A DNA stretch of 13,125 bases from CAYXXZ01 sp964469165 (GCA_964469165.1 CAYXXZ010000088.1:1-13125), one strand, 5' to 3'; numbered from the stretch's first letter, positions 5,706-13,004 are shown. Numbers and translations are program-made. The notes: generated by a model from the sequence alone, not told the origin.

Positions 5706-8081
5706 ATGATTGGTATCAAGCGTGTTATAGGGGCAGTGCTGTTCTCCCTGCTGATGTCCTCTGCCCTGGCGGACGTTTTCGTGATCGAGGACATTCGCCT
5801 GGAAGGCTTGCAGCGAGTCAGCGCCGGTACTGTCTTTGCGGCCATGCCTTTCAAAGCCGGGGATCTGATCGACGAAGGCAGCATCAAGGATATCACCCGC
5901 GCCCTGTTTCGCACGGGGTACTTCGGTGACATCAAGGTCGCGCGCGATGGCAATGTGCTGATCCTGGCCATTGTCGAACGGCCCGCCGTTTCCGAGATCA
6001 ACTTCGAGGGCAACAAGGCCATCAAGACCGAAGACCTGATGAAAGCCCTGCGCGACAATGGTCTCGCAGAGGGCCAGATCTTCCGCCAGACCATTCTCGA
6101 AGGCATGATCCAGGAATTGCAGCGCCAGTACGTTGCGCAGGGCCGTTACGGTGCCATTGTCGAAACCGAAGTGGAGGAGTTGCCGCGCAACCGCGTTGCC
6201 ATCAACGTCAGCGTCAAGGAAGGCGATGTCGCCAAGATCAAGCAGATCAACATCATCGGCAACCGGGACTTCGACGAGGACGAACTGCTCGACCAGTTCG
6301 AGCTGAGTACTTCCGGGTGGTTCACCTGGATCACCGGCAAGGATAAATACTCCAGGGAAAAGCTCAGCGGCGACCTGGAGCGCCTCCAGTCATGGTATCT
6401 CGACCGCGGCTATATCCAGTTCAATGTCAATTCCGCCCAGGTGTCCGTGAGCCCGGACAAACAGGCGGTATTCATCTCCATCAACATCGCCGAAGGCAGC
6501 GTCTACACCGTCGATCAGATCGATCTGGCGGGCGACCTGATCGTCGATGAATCGGAAATTCGCGGGCTCATCCAGCTCGAACAGGGCGAGTACTTTTCCC
6601 AACGCCAGATGACGCGCACCAATGAACTGATCACCCAGCGCCTCGGCAACGAAGGCTATGCGTTCGCGGAAGTGCAGGGTTTTCCCGAGGTGAATGACGG
6701 GAACAGCACCGCCAAGGTGACGTTTTTCGTCAACCCGGGCAAGCGCGCCTATGTGCGGCGCATCGAATTCCGCGGCAATACCAAGACCTCCGACGAGGTG
6801 TTGCGCCGCGAAATGCGCCAGATGGAAGGCGGCGCCGCCTCCACGGCGCTCATCGAGCACTCCAAGGTAAGGCTCGAACGGCTCGGATTCTTCAAGGGCG
6901 TGGACGTGGAGACCCGCGAAGTGCCGGGCACCGGCGATCAGATCGACGTTCTCTATACCGTGGAAGAGCAGCCCTCGGGCAGTATCGGTGCAAGCGTTGG
7001 TTACGCGCAGGGTTACGGCCTGGTGCTGGGCGCCAACCTCCAGGAAAACAATTTTCTCGGCACCGGCGACCGGGTGGGTATCGGCCTCAACCGCAGTACC
7101 TACCAGACCAACATCCAGTTTTCCTACACCGATCCGTATTTCACCGCGGACGGTGTGAGCGCGGGCTTCAACGTGTTCTACCGCAGCACGGATTACGGCG
7201 AGTTCAACCTGGCCAACTATACGACGGACAGTCTCGGCGCGGGGATCAACTTCGGCTACCCCATTTCCGAGACCGCGAGCCTCGGTTTTGGCTTGAACTA
7301 TGAGAACCTGAGCATTGATCTCGGCCGATTCTCCTCCATGGAAATCGCGGATTTCGTCAATACCAACGGCGATCAGTTCGACATATTTTCCATCAACCTC
7401 AATGCGGTCAAGTCGACCCTCGACCGCGGCGTGTTCGCCACGCGTGGCTATCAGCACCGGCTGAGTTTCGATGTCGCGATTCCCGGCAGCGATGTCGAGT
7501 ACTTCAAGATATCGCTGGCGAGCCAGTACCTGAAACCTATCGTGGGTGACTTCATCCTCAAGCTGAGATCCGATCTCGGCTATGGAGAAGGTTTCGGCGA
7601 CAGCGAGCGCCTGCCGTTCTTCAAGAACTTCTACGGCGGTGGCTTTGGTTCCGTGCGCGGCTTCAAGCGCAACACGCTCGGCCCGCGCGACACCCCGGCG
7701 AAGATCTGCAGTGATTACTCGCTGCCCGAGGACAACCCCGGTTGTGAGCTGATCGACATCGATGATGCCGACCCCTTCGGCGGCAACATTCGGGTCGAGG
7801 TGGGTGCGGAGATCATCTTCCCGCTGCCGTTCCTCAAGGATCAGCGCTCCGTACAGTCATCGCTGTTCTTCGACGCCGGTAACATCTTCGATACCGATTG
7901 CGGTCCGACCCAGAGCAACTGCTTCAAGCCCGAAGGTGGCGAGCTGCGCTATTCAAGCGGTATCGCGGCCACCTGGCTGAGCGGCTTCGGCCCCATCAGC
8001 GTCAGCTTCGGCAAGGCGTTCAACTACAGCGACGATGATGACAGAGAGTTCTTCCAGTTCTCTCTGGGTCAAACCTTCTGA
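5706..8081 (+). CDS. bamA: Outer membrane protein assembly factor BamA (Omp85)
   Basis: BamA is the essential barrel that folds and inserts outer-membrane proteins. The 791-residue precursor has a signal peptide with a probable cleavage after ALA (residue 22). Five POTRA domains follow at about 24-92, 93-172, 175-263, 266-344 and 347-421. The C-terminal Omp85 barrel runs from about 425 to 791. The lid-loop motif VRGF is at 650-653, and the protein ends in Phe, the usual outer-membrane insertion signal. Cys668 and Cys680 lie just after VRGF, in the position of the disulphide loop known in E. coli BamA. A second pair, Cys732 and Cys739, lies in a later loop. An AAGGA at 5689-5693 precedes the ATG by 12 nt. 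The neighbours rseP and skp are the conserved partners. Confidence 0.97.
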   Translation: MIGIKRVIGAVLFSLLMSSALADVFVIEDIRLEGLQRVSAGTVFAAMPFKAGDLIDEGSIKDITRALFRTGYFGDIKVARDGNVLILAIVERPAVSEINFEGNKAIKTEDLMKALRDNGLAEGQIFRQTILEGMIQELQRQYVAQGRYGAIVETEVEELPRNRVAINVSVKEGDVAKIKQINIIGNRDFDEDELLDQFELSTSGWFTWITGKDKYSREKLSGDLERLQSWYLDRGYIQFNVNSAQVSVSPDKQAVFISINIAEGSVYTVDQIDLAGDLIVDESEIRGLIQLEQGEYFSQRQMTRTNELITQRLGNEGYAFAEVQGFPEVNDGNSTAKVTFFVNPGKRAYVRRIEFRGNTKTSDEVLRREMRQMEGGAASTALIEHSKVRLERLGFFKGVDVETREVPGTGDQIDVLYTVEEQPSGSIGASVGYAQGYGLVLGANLQENNFLGTGDRVGIGLNRSTYQTNIQFSYTDPYFTADGVSAGFNVFYRSTDYGEFNLANYTTDSLGAGINFGYPISETASLGFGLNYENLSIDLGRFSSMEIADFVNTNGDQFDIFSINLNAVKSTLDRGVFATRGYQHRLSFDVAIPGSDVEYFKISLASQYLKPIVGDFILKLRSDLGYGEGFGDSERLPFFKNFYGGGFGSVRGFKRNTLGPRDTPAKICSDYSLPEDNPGCELIDIDDADPFGGNIRVEVGAEIIFPLPFLKDQRSVQSSLFFDAGNIFDTDCGPTQSNCFKPEGGELRYSSGIAATWLSGFGPISVSFGKAFNYSDDDDREFFQFSLGQTF

Positions 8082-8116
8082 TAACTCAACCACCCCAAAA
8101 CTCACGGAGATTCTGT

Positions 8117-8635
8117 GTGCGTAACCTGAAAGTCGTTTTACTGCTGGTGACAGCGCTGTCCCTTTTCAGTTCTTCTCTGCTGGCTCAGGACAAGATTGCC
8201 GTCGTCGATCTCGGCGCCGCCATCTTCGGCTCGGATGTGGCGCAAAAGCGCCAGAAGGATCTGCAGGCAAAATCGGAATACGCGGCTCTCCAGGCCAAGT
8301 ACGAGAGCACTGCGGCAGATATCCAGGCCATGCAGAAAGAGGCGGAGTCCAAAAGCATGACCTGGTCCGATACCCAGAAGGATGAATTCCAGAAGAAGAT
8401 GGAATACCTGCGCGCAGATATCGAACTCACTGCCCGCAAGCTGGAATCCGAGGCGCGTGCCCTGCAGAACAATATCGTTCGCGAGCTGCAGCCCAAGGCC
8501 CTCGAAGCCATCCAGGAGCTGGTTGCCGAGGAAGGCATTACGGTATTGCTGCGCGCCGATGCGGTGCTGATGGCCAAGCCGGAAATCAATCTCACGGCCA
8601 AGCTTACCGAGCGCCTCAACAGCAAGACAAAATAA
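8117..8635 (+). CDS. skp: Periplasmic OMP chaperone Skp (OmpH)
   Basis: Skp is a trimeric periplasmic holdase that keeps unfolded outer-membrane proteins soluble on the way to the Bam complex. The 172-residue precursor has a signal peptide ending LLA (residue 23), then the conserved strand KIAVVDLGAAIF. A long charged helical hairpin of about 90 residues (Gln/Lys/Glu-rich, 45-140) follows. The C-terminal VAEEGITVLLRADAVLMA is the region that returns to the trimer core. The start is a GTG at 8117 with GGAG at 8106-8109, 7 nt upstream. This start gives a normal signal peptide. The gene lies 35 nt after bamA, with no terminator or clear promoter between, so the two are probably made together. 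E. coli Skp is slightly shorter (161). Confidence 0.92.
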   Translation: MRNLKVVLLLVTALSLFSSSLLAQDKIAVVDLGAAIFGSDVAQKRQKDLQAKSEYAALQAKYESTAADIQAMQKEAESKSMTWSDTQKDEFQKKMEYLRADIELTARKLESEARALQNNIVRELQPKALEAIQELVAEEGITVLLRADAVLMAKPEINLTAKLTERLNSKTK

Positions 8636-8638
8636 TCG

Positions 8639-9658
8639 ATGACGGGCTATCGACTCCAGGCGCTTGCCGATCATCTGGGTGTCGGTCTTCAGGGTGACCC
8701 GGACTGTCTCATCTACGGATTGAACAGTCTGCGCGAAGCGGGGGAGGGTGAAATCACCTTCCTCGCCTCGTCCGCCTACAAGCGTTATCTCCCTGAGACC
8801 CGCGCCAGTGCCATCATCCTTACCGAGCGAGACGCCGCTGATCATGCGGGCAATACGCTGGTCGCCGCCGACCCGTACGTGGCCTATGCACGACTCAGTG
8901 CTTTCTTCGATACCAGGTACCATGTCGAGCCCGGGGTTCATCCCCAGGCGTCCGTGGCGGCATCGGCGCAACTCGGCGCAGGCGTTGCCATCGCCGCGGG
9001 GGCGGTGGTCGGCGAGCGCGTCGTGATAGGCGACGGCAGTTACATCGGGCCGGGCACCGTGATCGGCGACGATACGGTAGTCGGCACAGGCTGCTATTTT
9101 CACGCCAATGTGACGGTGTATCACGGCCTCTTCATTGGCAACAACGTCATCATCCACAGCAGCACCGTCATTGGTGCGGATGGCTTTGGCTTTGCCAACG
9201 AACGCGGCAGCTGGGTGAAGATCCATCAACTGGGCAGCGTGGAAATCGGCAACGATGTGGAAATCGGCGCCTGTACCACCATCGACCGGGGCGCGCTCGG
9301 CAATACCGTGATCGGCAATGGTGTAATCATCGACAACCTGGTGCAAATTGCCCACAACGTGGTGGTCGGGGATAATAGCGCCCTTGCCGGATGCGCCGCG
9401 ATTGCCGGCAGTTCGAAAATCGGCAAAAACTGCGTCATGGCGGGCGGTGCGGGTCTGGTGGGCCACATTGAGCTGTGCGATGGTGTTACCATCACCGGTC
9501 GCGCGGTGATCACCAAATCCATCACCACGCCGGGTGTGTATTCTTCGGGTACCCCCTTTGATGAAAATCGCCAATGGCGCAAGAACGCTGTGCGCTTTGG
9601 CCAACTGGACGATATCGCCAAGCGCCTCGCGGCCTTGGAAAAGAACAGCAATCATTGA
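8639..9658 (+). CDS. lpxD: UDP-3-O-(3-hydroxyacyl)glucosamine N-acyltransferase LpxD
   Basis: LpxD adds a 3-hydroxyacyl chain from acyl-ACP to the 2-amino group of UDP-3-O-acyl-glucosamine, the third step of lipid A synthesis. The 339-residue product (E. coli 341) has the N-terminal uridine-binding domain (about 1-100). A left-handed beta helix of hexapeptide repeats follows (about 100-295), for example VVIGDGSYIGPGTVIGD. The catalytic His239 lies in VQIAHN, the same number as in E. coli. A C-terminal helix with the conserved YSSGTPFDENRQWRKNAVR precedes it. The ATG at 8639 is only 3 nt after the skp stop and has no good Shine-Dalgarno, so translation probably depends on coupling to skp. Confidence 0.96.
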   Translation: MTGYRLQALADHLGVGLQGDPDCLIYGLNSLREAGEGEITFLASSAYKRYLPETRASAIILTERDAADHAGNTLVAADPYVAYARLSAFFDTRYHVEPGVHPQASVAASAQLGAGVAIAAGAVVGERVVIGDGSYIGPGTVIGDDTVVGTGCYFHANVTVYHGLFIGNNVIIHSSTVIGADGFGFANERGSWVKIHQLGSVEIGNDVEIGACTTIDRGALGNTVIGNGVIIDNLVQIAHNVVVGDNSALAGCAAIAGSSKIGKNCVMAGGAGLVGHIELCDGVTITGRAVITKSITTPGVYSSGTPFDENRQWRKNAVRFGQLDDIAKRLAALEKNSNH

Positions 9659-9660
9659 AC

Positions 9661-9690
9661 GGCCTGCTGGCAGCACGGGAATTGCAGGCC
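9661..9690 (+). repeat. Intergenic hairpin between lpxD and fabZ
   Basis: GGCCTGC (9661-9667) and GCAGGCC (9684-9690) are perfect 7-nt inverted repeats with a 16-nt loop, starting 2 nt after the lpxD stop. No T-run follows, so a simple rho-independent terminator is unlikely. It may be an mRNA stabilising or processing structure, or chance pairing. Confidence 0.4.
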
Positions 9691-9722
9691 GCTGGCGGTG
9701 GCAGGGTTACTGAGAGTTATTG

Positions 9723-10160
9723 ATGGAAATTAGAGAGATTAAAGAGTTTCTACCCCACCGTTATCCTTTTCTGCTGGTGGACAGGGTTGTTGAACTGGTG
9801 CCAGGAGAGAAAATCGTCGCCTACAAGAACATCACCGCCAATGAAGAAGTCTTCAACGGTCACTTCCCTCATACGCCGATTTTCCCCGGTGTGATGATCA
9901 TCGAGGCCATGGCGCAGGCGGCCGGTATTCTCGGGTTTTCCACGGTCGACAAGCGGCCCGACGAAAAGACACTTTATCTTTTTGCCGGTGTCGATGATGT
10001 GCGCTTCAAGCGCCGCGTCGTTCCCGGTGATCGCCTGATGCTGGAAGCCAGTATCGATTCGGTGAAGCGCAATATCTGGCGCTTCAAATGCCGTGCGACC
10101 GTGGATGGCCAACTCGCCTGTGAAGCCCGCCTGCTATGTGCGCTCCAGGAGTTGGATTAA
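9723..10160 (+). CDS. fabZ: 3-hydroxyacyl-[ACP] dehydratase FabZ
   Basis: FabZ dehydrates 3-hydroxyacyl-ACP to trans-2-enoyl-ACP in fatty acid elongation. It competes with LpxA and LpxD for the same 3-hydroxyacyl-ACP pool. The 145-residue hot-dog protein begins MEIREIKEFLPHRYPFLLVDR and carries the catalytic motif GHFPHTPIFPGV with His47. The active-site Glu61 is in MIIEAMAQAAG. FAGVDDVRFKRRVVPGD is the usual second half. The ATG at 9723 follows GAGAG at 9712-9716 by 6 nt. A TTG immediately before it (9720) would add one residue. Placement between lpxD and lpxA is standard for gammaproteobacteria. An 88-nt gap to lpxA follows, wider than the other junctions in this run. Confidence 0.96.
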   Translation: MEIREIKEFLPHRYPFLLVDRVVELVPGEKIVAYKNITANEEVFNGHFPHTPIFPGVMIIEAMAQAAGILGFSTVDKRPDEKTLYLFAGVDDVRFKRRVVPGDRLMLEASIDSVKRNIWRFKCRATVDGQLACEARLLCALQELD

Positions 10161-10197
10161 GCGTCCAGCGGCTCTCCAGCCTGCATGCCTCTCGATC

Positions 10198-10212
10198 GGC
10201 AGGGCGCCTGCC
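10198..10212 (+). repeat. Short hairpin in the fabZ-lpxA gap
   Basis: GGCAGG (10198-10203) and CCTGCC (10207-10212) pair perfectly around a GCG loop. They lie 24 nt upstream of the lpxA Shine-Dalgarno and are followed by an A-run, not a T-run. It does not look like a + strand terminator. It could shape translation of the TTG-initiated lpxA, but that is inference. Confidence 0.35.
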
Positions 10213-10235
10213 CGAAAAAACTCAGACCCCTCTAC

Positions 10236-10240
10236 AGGAG
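10236..10240 (+). promoter_or_regulatory. Ribosome binding site for the TTG start of lpxA
   Basis: AGGAG is placed 8 nt before the TTG at 10249. The open frame continues upstream to 10093 inside fabZ, so this site and the MIDPRAIIDPSA N-terminus decide the start. Confidence 0.65.
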
Positions 10241-10248
10241 ACAGGCGG

Positions 10249-11019
10249 TTGATTGATCCCCGCGCCATTATTGATCCTTCGGCAACGATTGGAAACGATG
10301 TCAGCATCGGGCCCTGGTCCATTATCGGTCCCGATGTGGAGATTGGTGATGGCTGCGTCATCAGTTCCCACGTCATCATCAAGGGACCGACCCGAATCGG
10401 TCGCAACAACCGCATTTTTCAGTTTGCCTCGGTGGGAGAGGACACACCCGACCTCAAGTACAAGGGCGAGCCCACCCGCCTGGTGATCGGCGACAACAAC
10501 ACCATTCGCGAGGGCGTGACCATCCACCGCGGCACGGTTCAGGATCGCTCGGAAACGACCATCGGCGACAACAACCTGCTGATGGCCTATGTGCATGTGG
10601 GCCACGACTGTGTGGTGGGCAATCACTGCATCCTGGTCAACAATGCCTCGCTTGCCGGACACGTGGTGGTTGGCGACTGGGCGATACTGTCCGGTTATGT
10701 ACTGGTGCACCAGTTCGTGAATGTCGGAGCCCACGCCTTTGTCGGCGCAGGCACGTTTCTGTCCCACGACTTGCCCACCTATGTGATGGCCATGGGTAAT
10801 CCCGCTGAAGCGCGCACGGTCAACGTGGAAGGTCTCAAGCGCCGCAATTTCAGCCGCGAACAAATCGCTGCCATCAGTCAGGCTTACAAGACCATCTACA
10901 GGCGCGGCCTGATCCTGGAGCAGGCCATCGCCGAACTCGACCAGATGAGCGGCGAGCAGGATGTCATTGCGCCACTGGCGAATTTTTTGCGCAACTCATC
11001 GCGGGGCATCGTTCGTTAG
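10249..11019 (+). CDS. lpxA: Acyl-ACP:UDP-GlcNAc O-acyltransferase LpxA
   Basis: LpxA transfers a 3-hydroxyacyl chain from ACP to the 3-OH of UDP-GlcNAc, the first step of lipid A synthesis. The 256-residue product (E. coli 262) starts MIDPRAIIDPSA. It runs through hexapeptide repeats (SIGPWSIIGPDVEIGD), QFASVGEDTPDLKYKGEPTR and REGVTIHRGTV. The catalytic His119 is in VGHDC (His125 in E. coli). Further blocks are LVHQFVNVGAHAFVG and the C-terminal helical part from VEGLKRRNFSRE. Residue Ala167 lies where E. coli has the chain-length ruler Gly173 and P. aeruginosa has Met169. The start is TTG with AGGAG 8 nt upstream. Unusually for this operon it is preceded by 88 nt and followed by 114 nt of noncoding DNA. 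Confidence 0.95.
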   Translation: MIDPRAIIDPSATIGNDVSIGPWSIIGPDVEIGDGCVISSHVIIKGPTRIGRNNRIFQFASVGEDTPDLKYKGEPTRLVIGDNNTIREGVTIHRGTVQDRSETTIGDNNLLMAYVHVGHDCVVGNHCILVNNASLAGHVVVGDWAILSGYVLVHQFVNVGAHAFVGAGTFLSHDLPTYVMAMGNPAEARTVNVEGLKRRNFSREQIAAISQAYKTIYRRGLILEQAIAELDQMSGEQDVIAPLANFLRNSSRGIVR

Positions 11020-11024
11020 GGAAA

Positions 11025-11099
11025 GAGCGCTGTAAGCCGTAAGCTTTGGATTGAACTTTGCCAGACTCGTCGTTGCTCAAAGCTTGCGGCTTATCGCTC
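11025..11099. repeat. Long imperfect inverted repeat between lpxA and lpxB
   Basis: The left arm (11025-11048) reads GAGCG, CTG, TAAGCCG, T, AAGCTTTG. The right arm (11078-11099) reads CAAAGCTT, G, CGGCTTA, T, CGCTC. Pairing gives about 20 bp plus a T-G wobble and one small internal loop, around a 29-nt loop. The left arm contains a tandem GTAAGC. There is no T-run after it, so it is not a standard terminator. The size and form are those of a dispersed palindromic repeat or small MITE-like element, but only one copy is visible here. Confidence 0.6.
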
Positions 11100-11133
11100 A
11101 AACCATAGTCAACAGGCCGACGAGGAATGGCGA

Positions 11134-12291
11134 GTGAATGAACCCGTAAAAATCGGTATCGTGGCGGGTGAAGCTTCCGGTGATATGCTCGGCGCCGATC
11201 TGATCCGGCACCTGCGCAGTCATTTTCCAGATGCCCGTTTCAGCGGCCTCGGCGGCGACGCGATGATCGCGGAAGGCTTTGCGAGCCTGTTCGACATGGA
11301 GCGGCTTTCGGTGATGGGCTTCGTCGAGCCCCTGAAGCGCCTGCCGGAATTGTTGCGCATGCGCAAGGCGCTGGCACGACATTTTCTTGCCCACGGCGCC
11401 GACCTTGTCGTCGGTATCGATTCTCCGGATTTCAACCTCGGCCTCGAATTGCGCCTGCGCAAGCGCGGCATTCTCACCGCACATTACGTCAGCCCCTCCG
11501 TGTGGGCGTGGCGCCAGGGGCGCATAAAGACCATCGCGCGCGCTGTCGACCGCATGATTACACTGTTTCCCTTTGAAGGTGATTTCTATCGCCGCCACCA
11601 GGTGCCGGTCACTTTCGTCGGCCATCCACTCGCGGACCGTATACCGCTCGACGTCGACAGTCAGCGCGCCCGTCGGGAACTCGGCCTGGACGACGCGCCA
11701 CTGCTGGCGGTGATGCCGGGCAGCAGATGCTCGGAAATACGCTTCATGGGGGCACTTTTTCTTCAGGCATGCGCGCAGCTGCATCGCGAAAACCCGGGTC
11801 TGCACTTCGTGATACCTTCTGCCAGCGAACGGCGCCACGGTGAGCTCAGTGAACTGCTAGACGAGTTCCCGGGATTGCCGGTCACGCTGGTGCGGGGGCA
11901 ATCCCACCAGGTAATGGCTGCCAGCGACGCGGTGTTGCTCACCTCGGGAACGACGGCCCTGGAGGCCATGCTGTTCAAGAAACCCATGGTGGTTGCCTAC
12001 CGCACCGGAGCACTCAGTTTCTGGCTGTTGGAGAAGTTGGTGAAGACGGCCTACATTTCCCTGCCGAATCTCATCGCCGACAAGCCTTTGGTGCCCGAGC
12101 TGATTCAGGATGGCGCGAATTCCGCCAACCTCGTATCGGCGCTGAAACCCATGCTCTACGACCAGGAGAAGCGCGCTTCGCTGATCGCGGAATTTACGGC
12201 GCTCCATCGCAGCCTGCGTTTGGGCGCAGGCGCCACAGCCGCGGCAGAACTCGCTGCGATGATTCGAAAACGGCGCGGCGAACGTGGCTGA
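11134..12291 (+). CDS. lpxB: Lipid-A-disaccharide synthase LpxB
   Basis: LpxB (glycosyltransferase family 19, a peripheral inner-membrane enzyme) joins UDP-2,3-diacylglucosamine to lipid X to make the lipid A disaccharide. The 385-residue product (E. coli 382) has the N-terminal GEASGDMLGA at 12-21 and GIDSPDFN with Asp96. SPSVWAWRQGRIKTI and FVGHPLAD follow. VMPGSRCSEI at 193-202 is a variant of the usual LPGSR..E block. Near the C-terminus are LTSGTTALEAM and LPNLIADKPLVPELIQ. The start is GTG at 11134 with AGGA 7 nt upstream (11123-11126). An ATG at 11127 opens only four codons and another at 11138 is out of frame. The stop overlaps rnhB by 8 nt. Confidence 0.95.
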   Translation: MNEPVKIGIVAGEASGDMLGADLIRHLRSHFPDARFSGLGGDAMIAEGFASLFDMERLSVMGFVEPLKRLPELLRMRKALARHFLAHGADLVVGIDSPDFNLGLELRLRKRGILTAHYVSPSVWAWRQGRIKTIARAVDRMITLFPFEGDFYRRHQVPVTFVGHPLADRIPLDVDSQRARRELGLDDAPLLAVMPGSRCSEIRFMGALFLQACAQLHRENPGLHFVIPSASERRHGELSELLDEFPGLPVTLVRGQSHQVMAASDAVLLTSGTTALEAMLFKKPMVVAYRTGALSFWLLEKLVKTAYISLPNLIADKPLVPELIQDGANSANLVSALKPMLYDQEKRASLIAEFTALHRSLRLGAGATAAAELAAMIRKRRGERG

Positions 12292-12895
12292 TCTCTTTGC
12301 CTGGGAGAACGTCGCGGGCATCGTGGCCGGTGTCGATGAAGTCGGGCGCGGCCCCCTTGCCGGCGATGTCGTCACCGCAGCGGTGATTCTCGATCCCGCC
12401 AGGCCCATTGCGGGGCTGGCTGATTCCAAGGCGCTCAGCCAGCAACGGCGCGAAGCGCTGTACGATGAAATTCTCGACAAAAGCCTGTGCGTCAGCGTCG
12501 CCCGCGCCAGCGTCGCCGAAATCGACGAGATCAATATCCTGCAAGCCACCATGCTTGCCATGGTGCGCGCGGTGGACGGCCTTTCCCGGTGTCCCGACAA
12601 TGTTCTGGTGGATGGCAACCGCTTGCCGCGCTGGCGTCATCGCGCCATCGCCGTGGTCAAGGGCGACAGCATCGTGCCGGTCATCAGTGCGGCGTCGATT
12701 ATCGCCAAGGTGGTGCGCGATCGCGAAATGGCGGTGCTGGACGAGCATTTTCCCGGCTATGGCTTTGCCGCGCACAAAGGGTACGGCACCCGCGCTCACC
12801 TCGAGGCGCTTGCGCGCCTGGGGCCATGCGCGGCGCACCGCCGGTCGTTCCGGCCGGTTCGCGAGGCTCTCCAGGCGCGCCGGCGAATATCGTAA
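12284..12895 (+). CDS. rnhB: Ribonuclease HII
   Basis: RNase HII removes RNA from RNA-DNA hybrids and nicks at single ribonucleotides in DNA, starting ribonucleotide excision repair. The 203-residue product has the active-site block GVDEVGRGPLAGDVVTAAV with Asp18 and Glu19, DSKALS at 47-52, VDGNR with Asp110, and KGDS with Asp128. These four acidic residues correspond to the E. coli catalytic set. The C-terminal HKGYGT and HRRSFRPVR are the usual family end. The start is a GTG 8 nt inside the end of lpxB with no strong Shine-Dalgarno, so translation is probably coupled to lpxB. It is the last gene before a 167-bp intergenic region and a new promoter. Confidence 0.95.
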   Translation: MADLFAWENVAGIVAGVDEVGRGPLAGDVVTAAVILDPARPIAGLADSKALSQQRREALYDEILDKSLCVSVARASVAEIDEINILQATMLAMVRAVDGLSRCPDNVLVDGNRLPRWRHRAIAVVKGDSIVPVISAASIIAKVVRDREMAVLDEHFPGYGFAAHKGYGTRAHLEALARLGPCAAHRRSFRPVREALQARRRIS

Positions 12896-12919
12896 AAGCT
12901 TCCGAAAGGACAGCGGAGG

Positions 12920-12951
12920 GCTCCTACAAACCACACCTCTCCTGTAGGAGC
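12920..12951. repeat. Inverted repeat formed by a partial REP head and the first REP
   Basis: GCTCCTACA (12920-12928) is the perfect reverse complement of TGTAGGAGC (12943-12951), with a 14-nt spacer. The left arm looks like a remnant REP head in opposite orientation to the complete unit at 12943. The region may therefore hold two complete units and one truncated unit. Confidence 0.6.
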
Positions 12952-13004
12952 TTGCCTGCAAGCGACAACCACCGAGATTTGTCGCCTGCGGGCAGGTTCC
13001 TACA
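12943..13004. repeat. REP-like palindrome pair (BIME-like) upstream of dnaE
   Basis: Two 26-nt units lie in opposite orientation at 12943-12968 and 12979-13004, separated by 10 nt. After reverse complementing the second, 22 of 26 positions agree. Both begin TGTAGGA and end GCGACAA. Each unit has its own hairpin: GCTTGC-CT-GCAAGC in the first and CCTGC-CC-GCAGG in the second, read on the complementary strand. Two of the differences, T to C and A to G, fall at paired positions and keep the stem. The TGTAGGAGC head resembles REP elements of Pseudomonas species. The pair as a whole can fold into a 26-bp cruciform. Confidence 0.8.

Noticed and set aside
6390..7457. A 355-codon minus-strand open frame inside bamA
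   Set aside because: Fully antisense to the barrel and POTRA coding sequence, with no recognisable domain, signal or own ribosome binding site.
8138..9676. A 512-codon open frame on the minus strand across skp and lpxD
   Set aside because: It lies fully antisense to two well-recognised genes and its product looks like no known family. Repetitive hexapeptide-repeat codons and high GC explain the lack of stops.
10198..10220. Hairpin plus homopolymer run after fabZ as a terminator
   Set aside because: On the + strand the run after the stem is A, not T, and on the minus strand the T-run precedes the stem. Neither orientation makes a terminator.
11127..11141. ATG-initiated mini-frame (MASE) overlapping the lpxB start
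   Set aside because: It is four codons long with the Shine-Dalgarno directly against its ATG. The same AGGA is well spaced for the GTG at 11134, so it is not a real gene.
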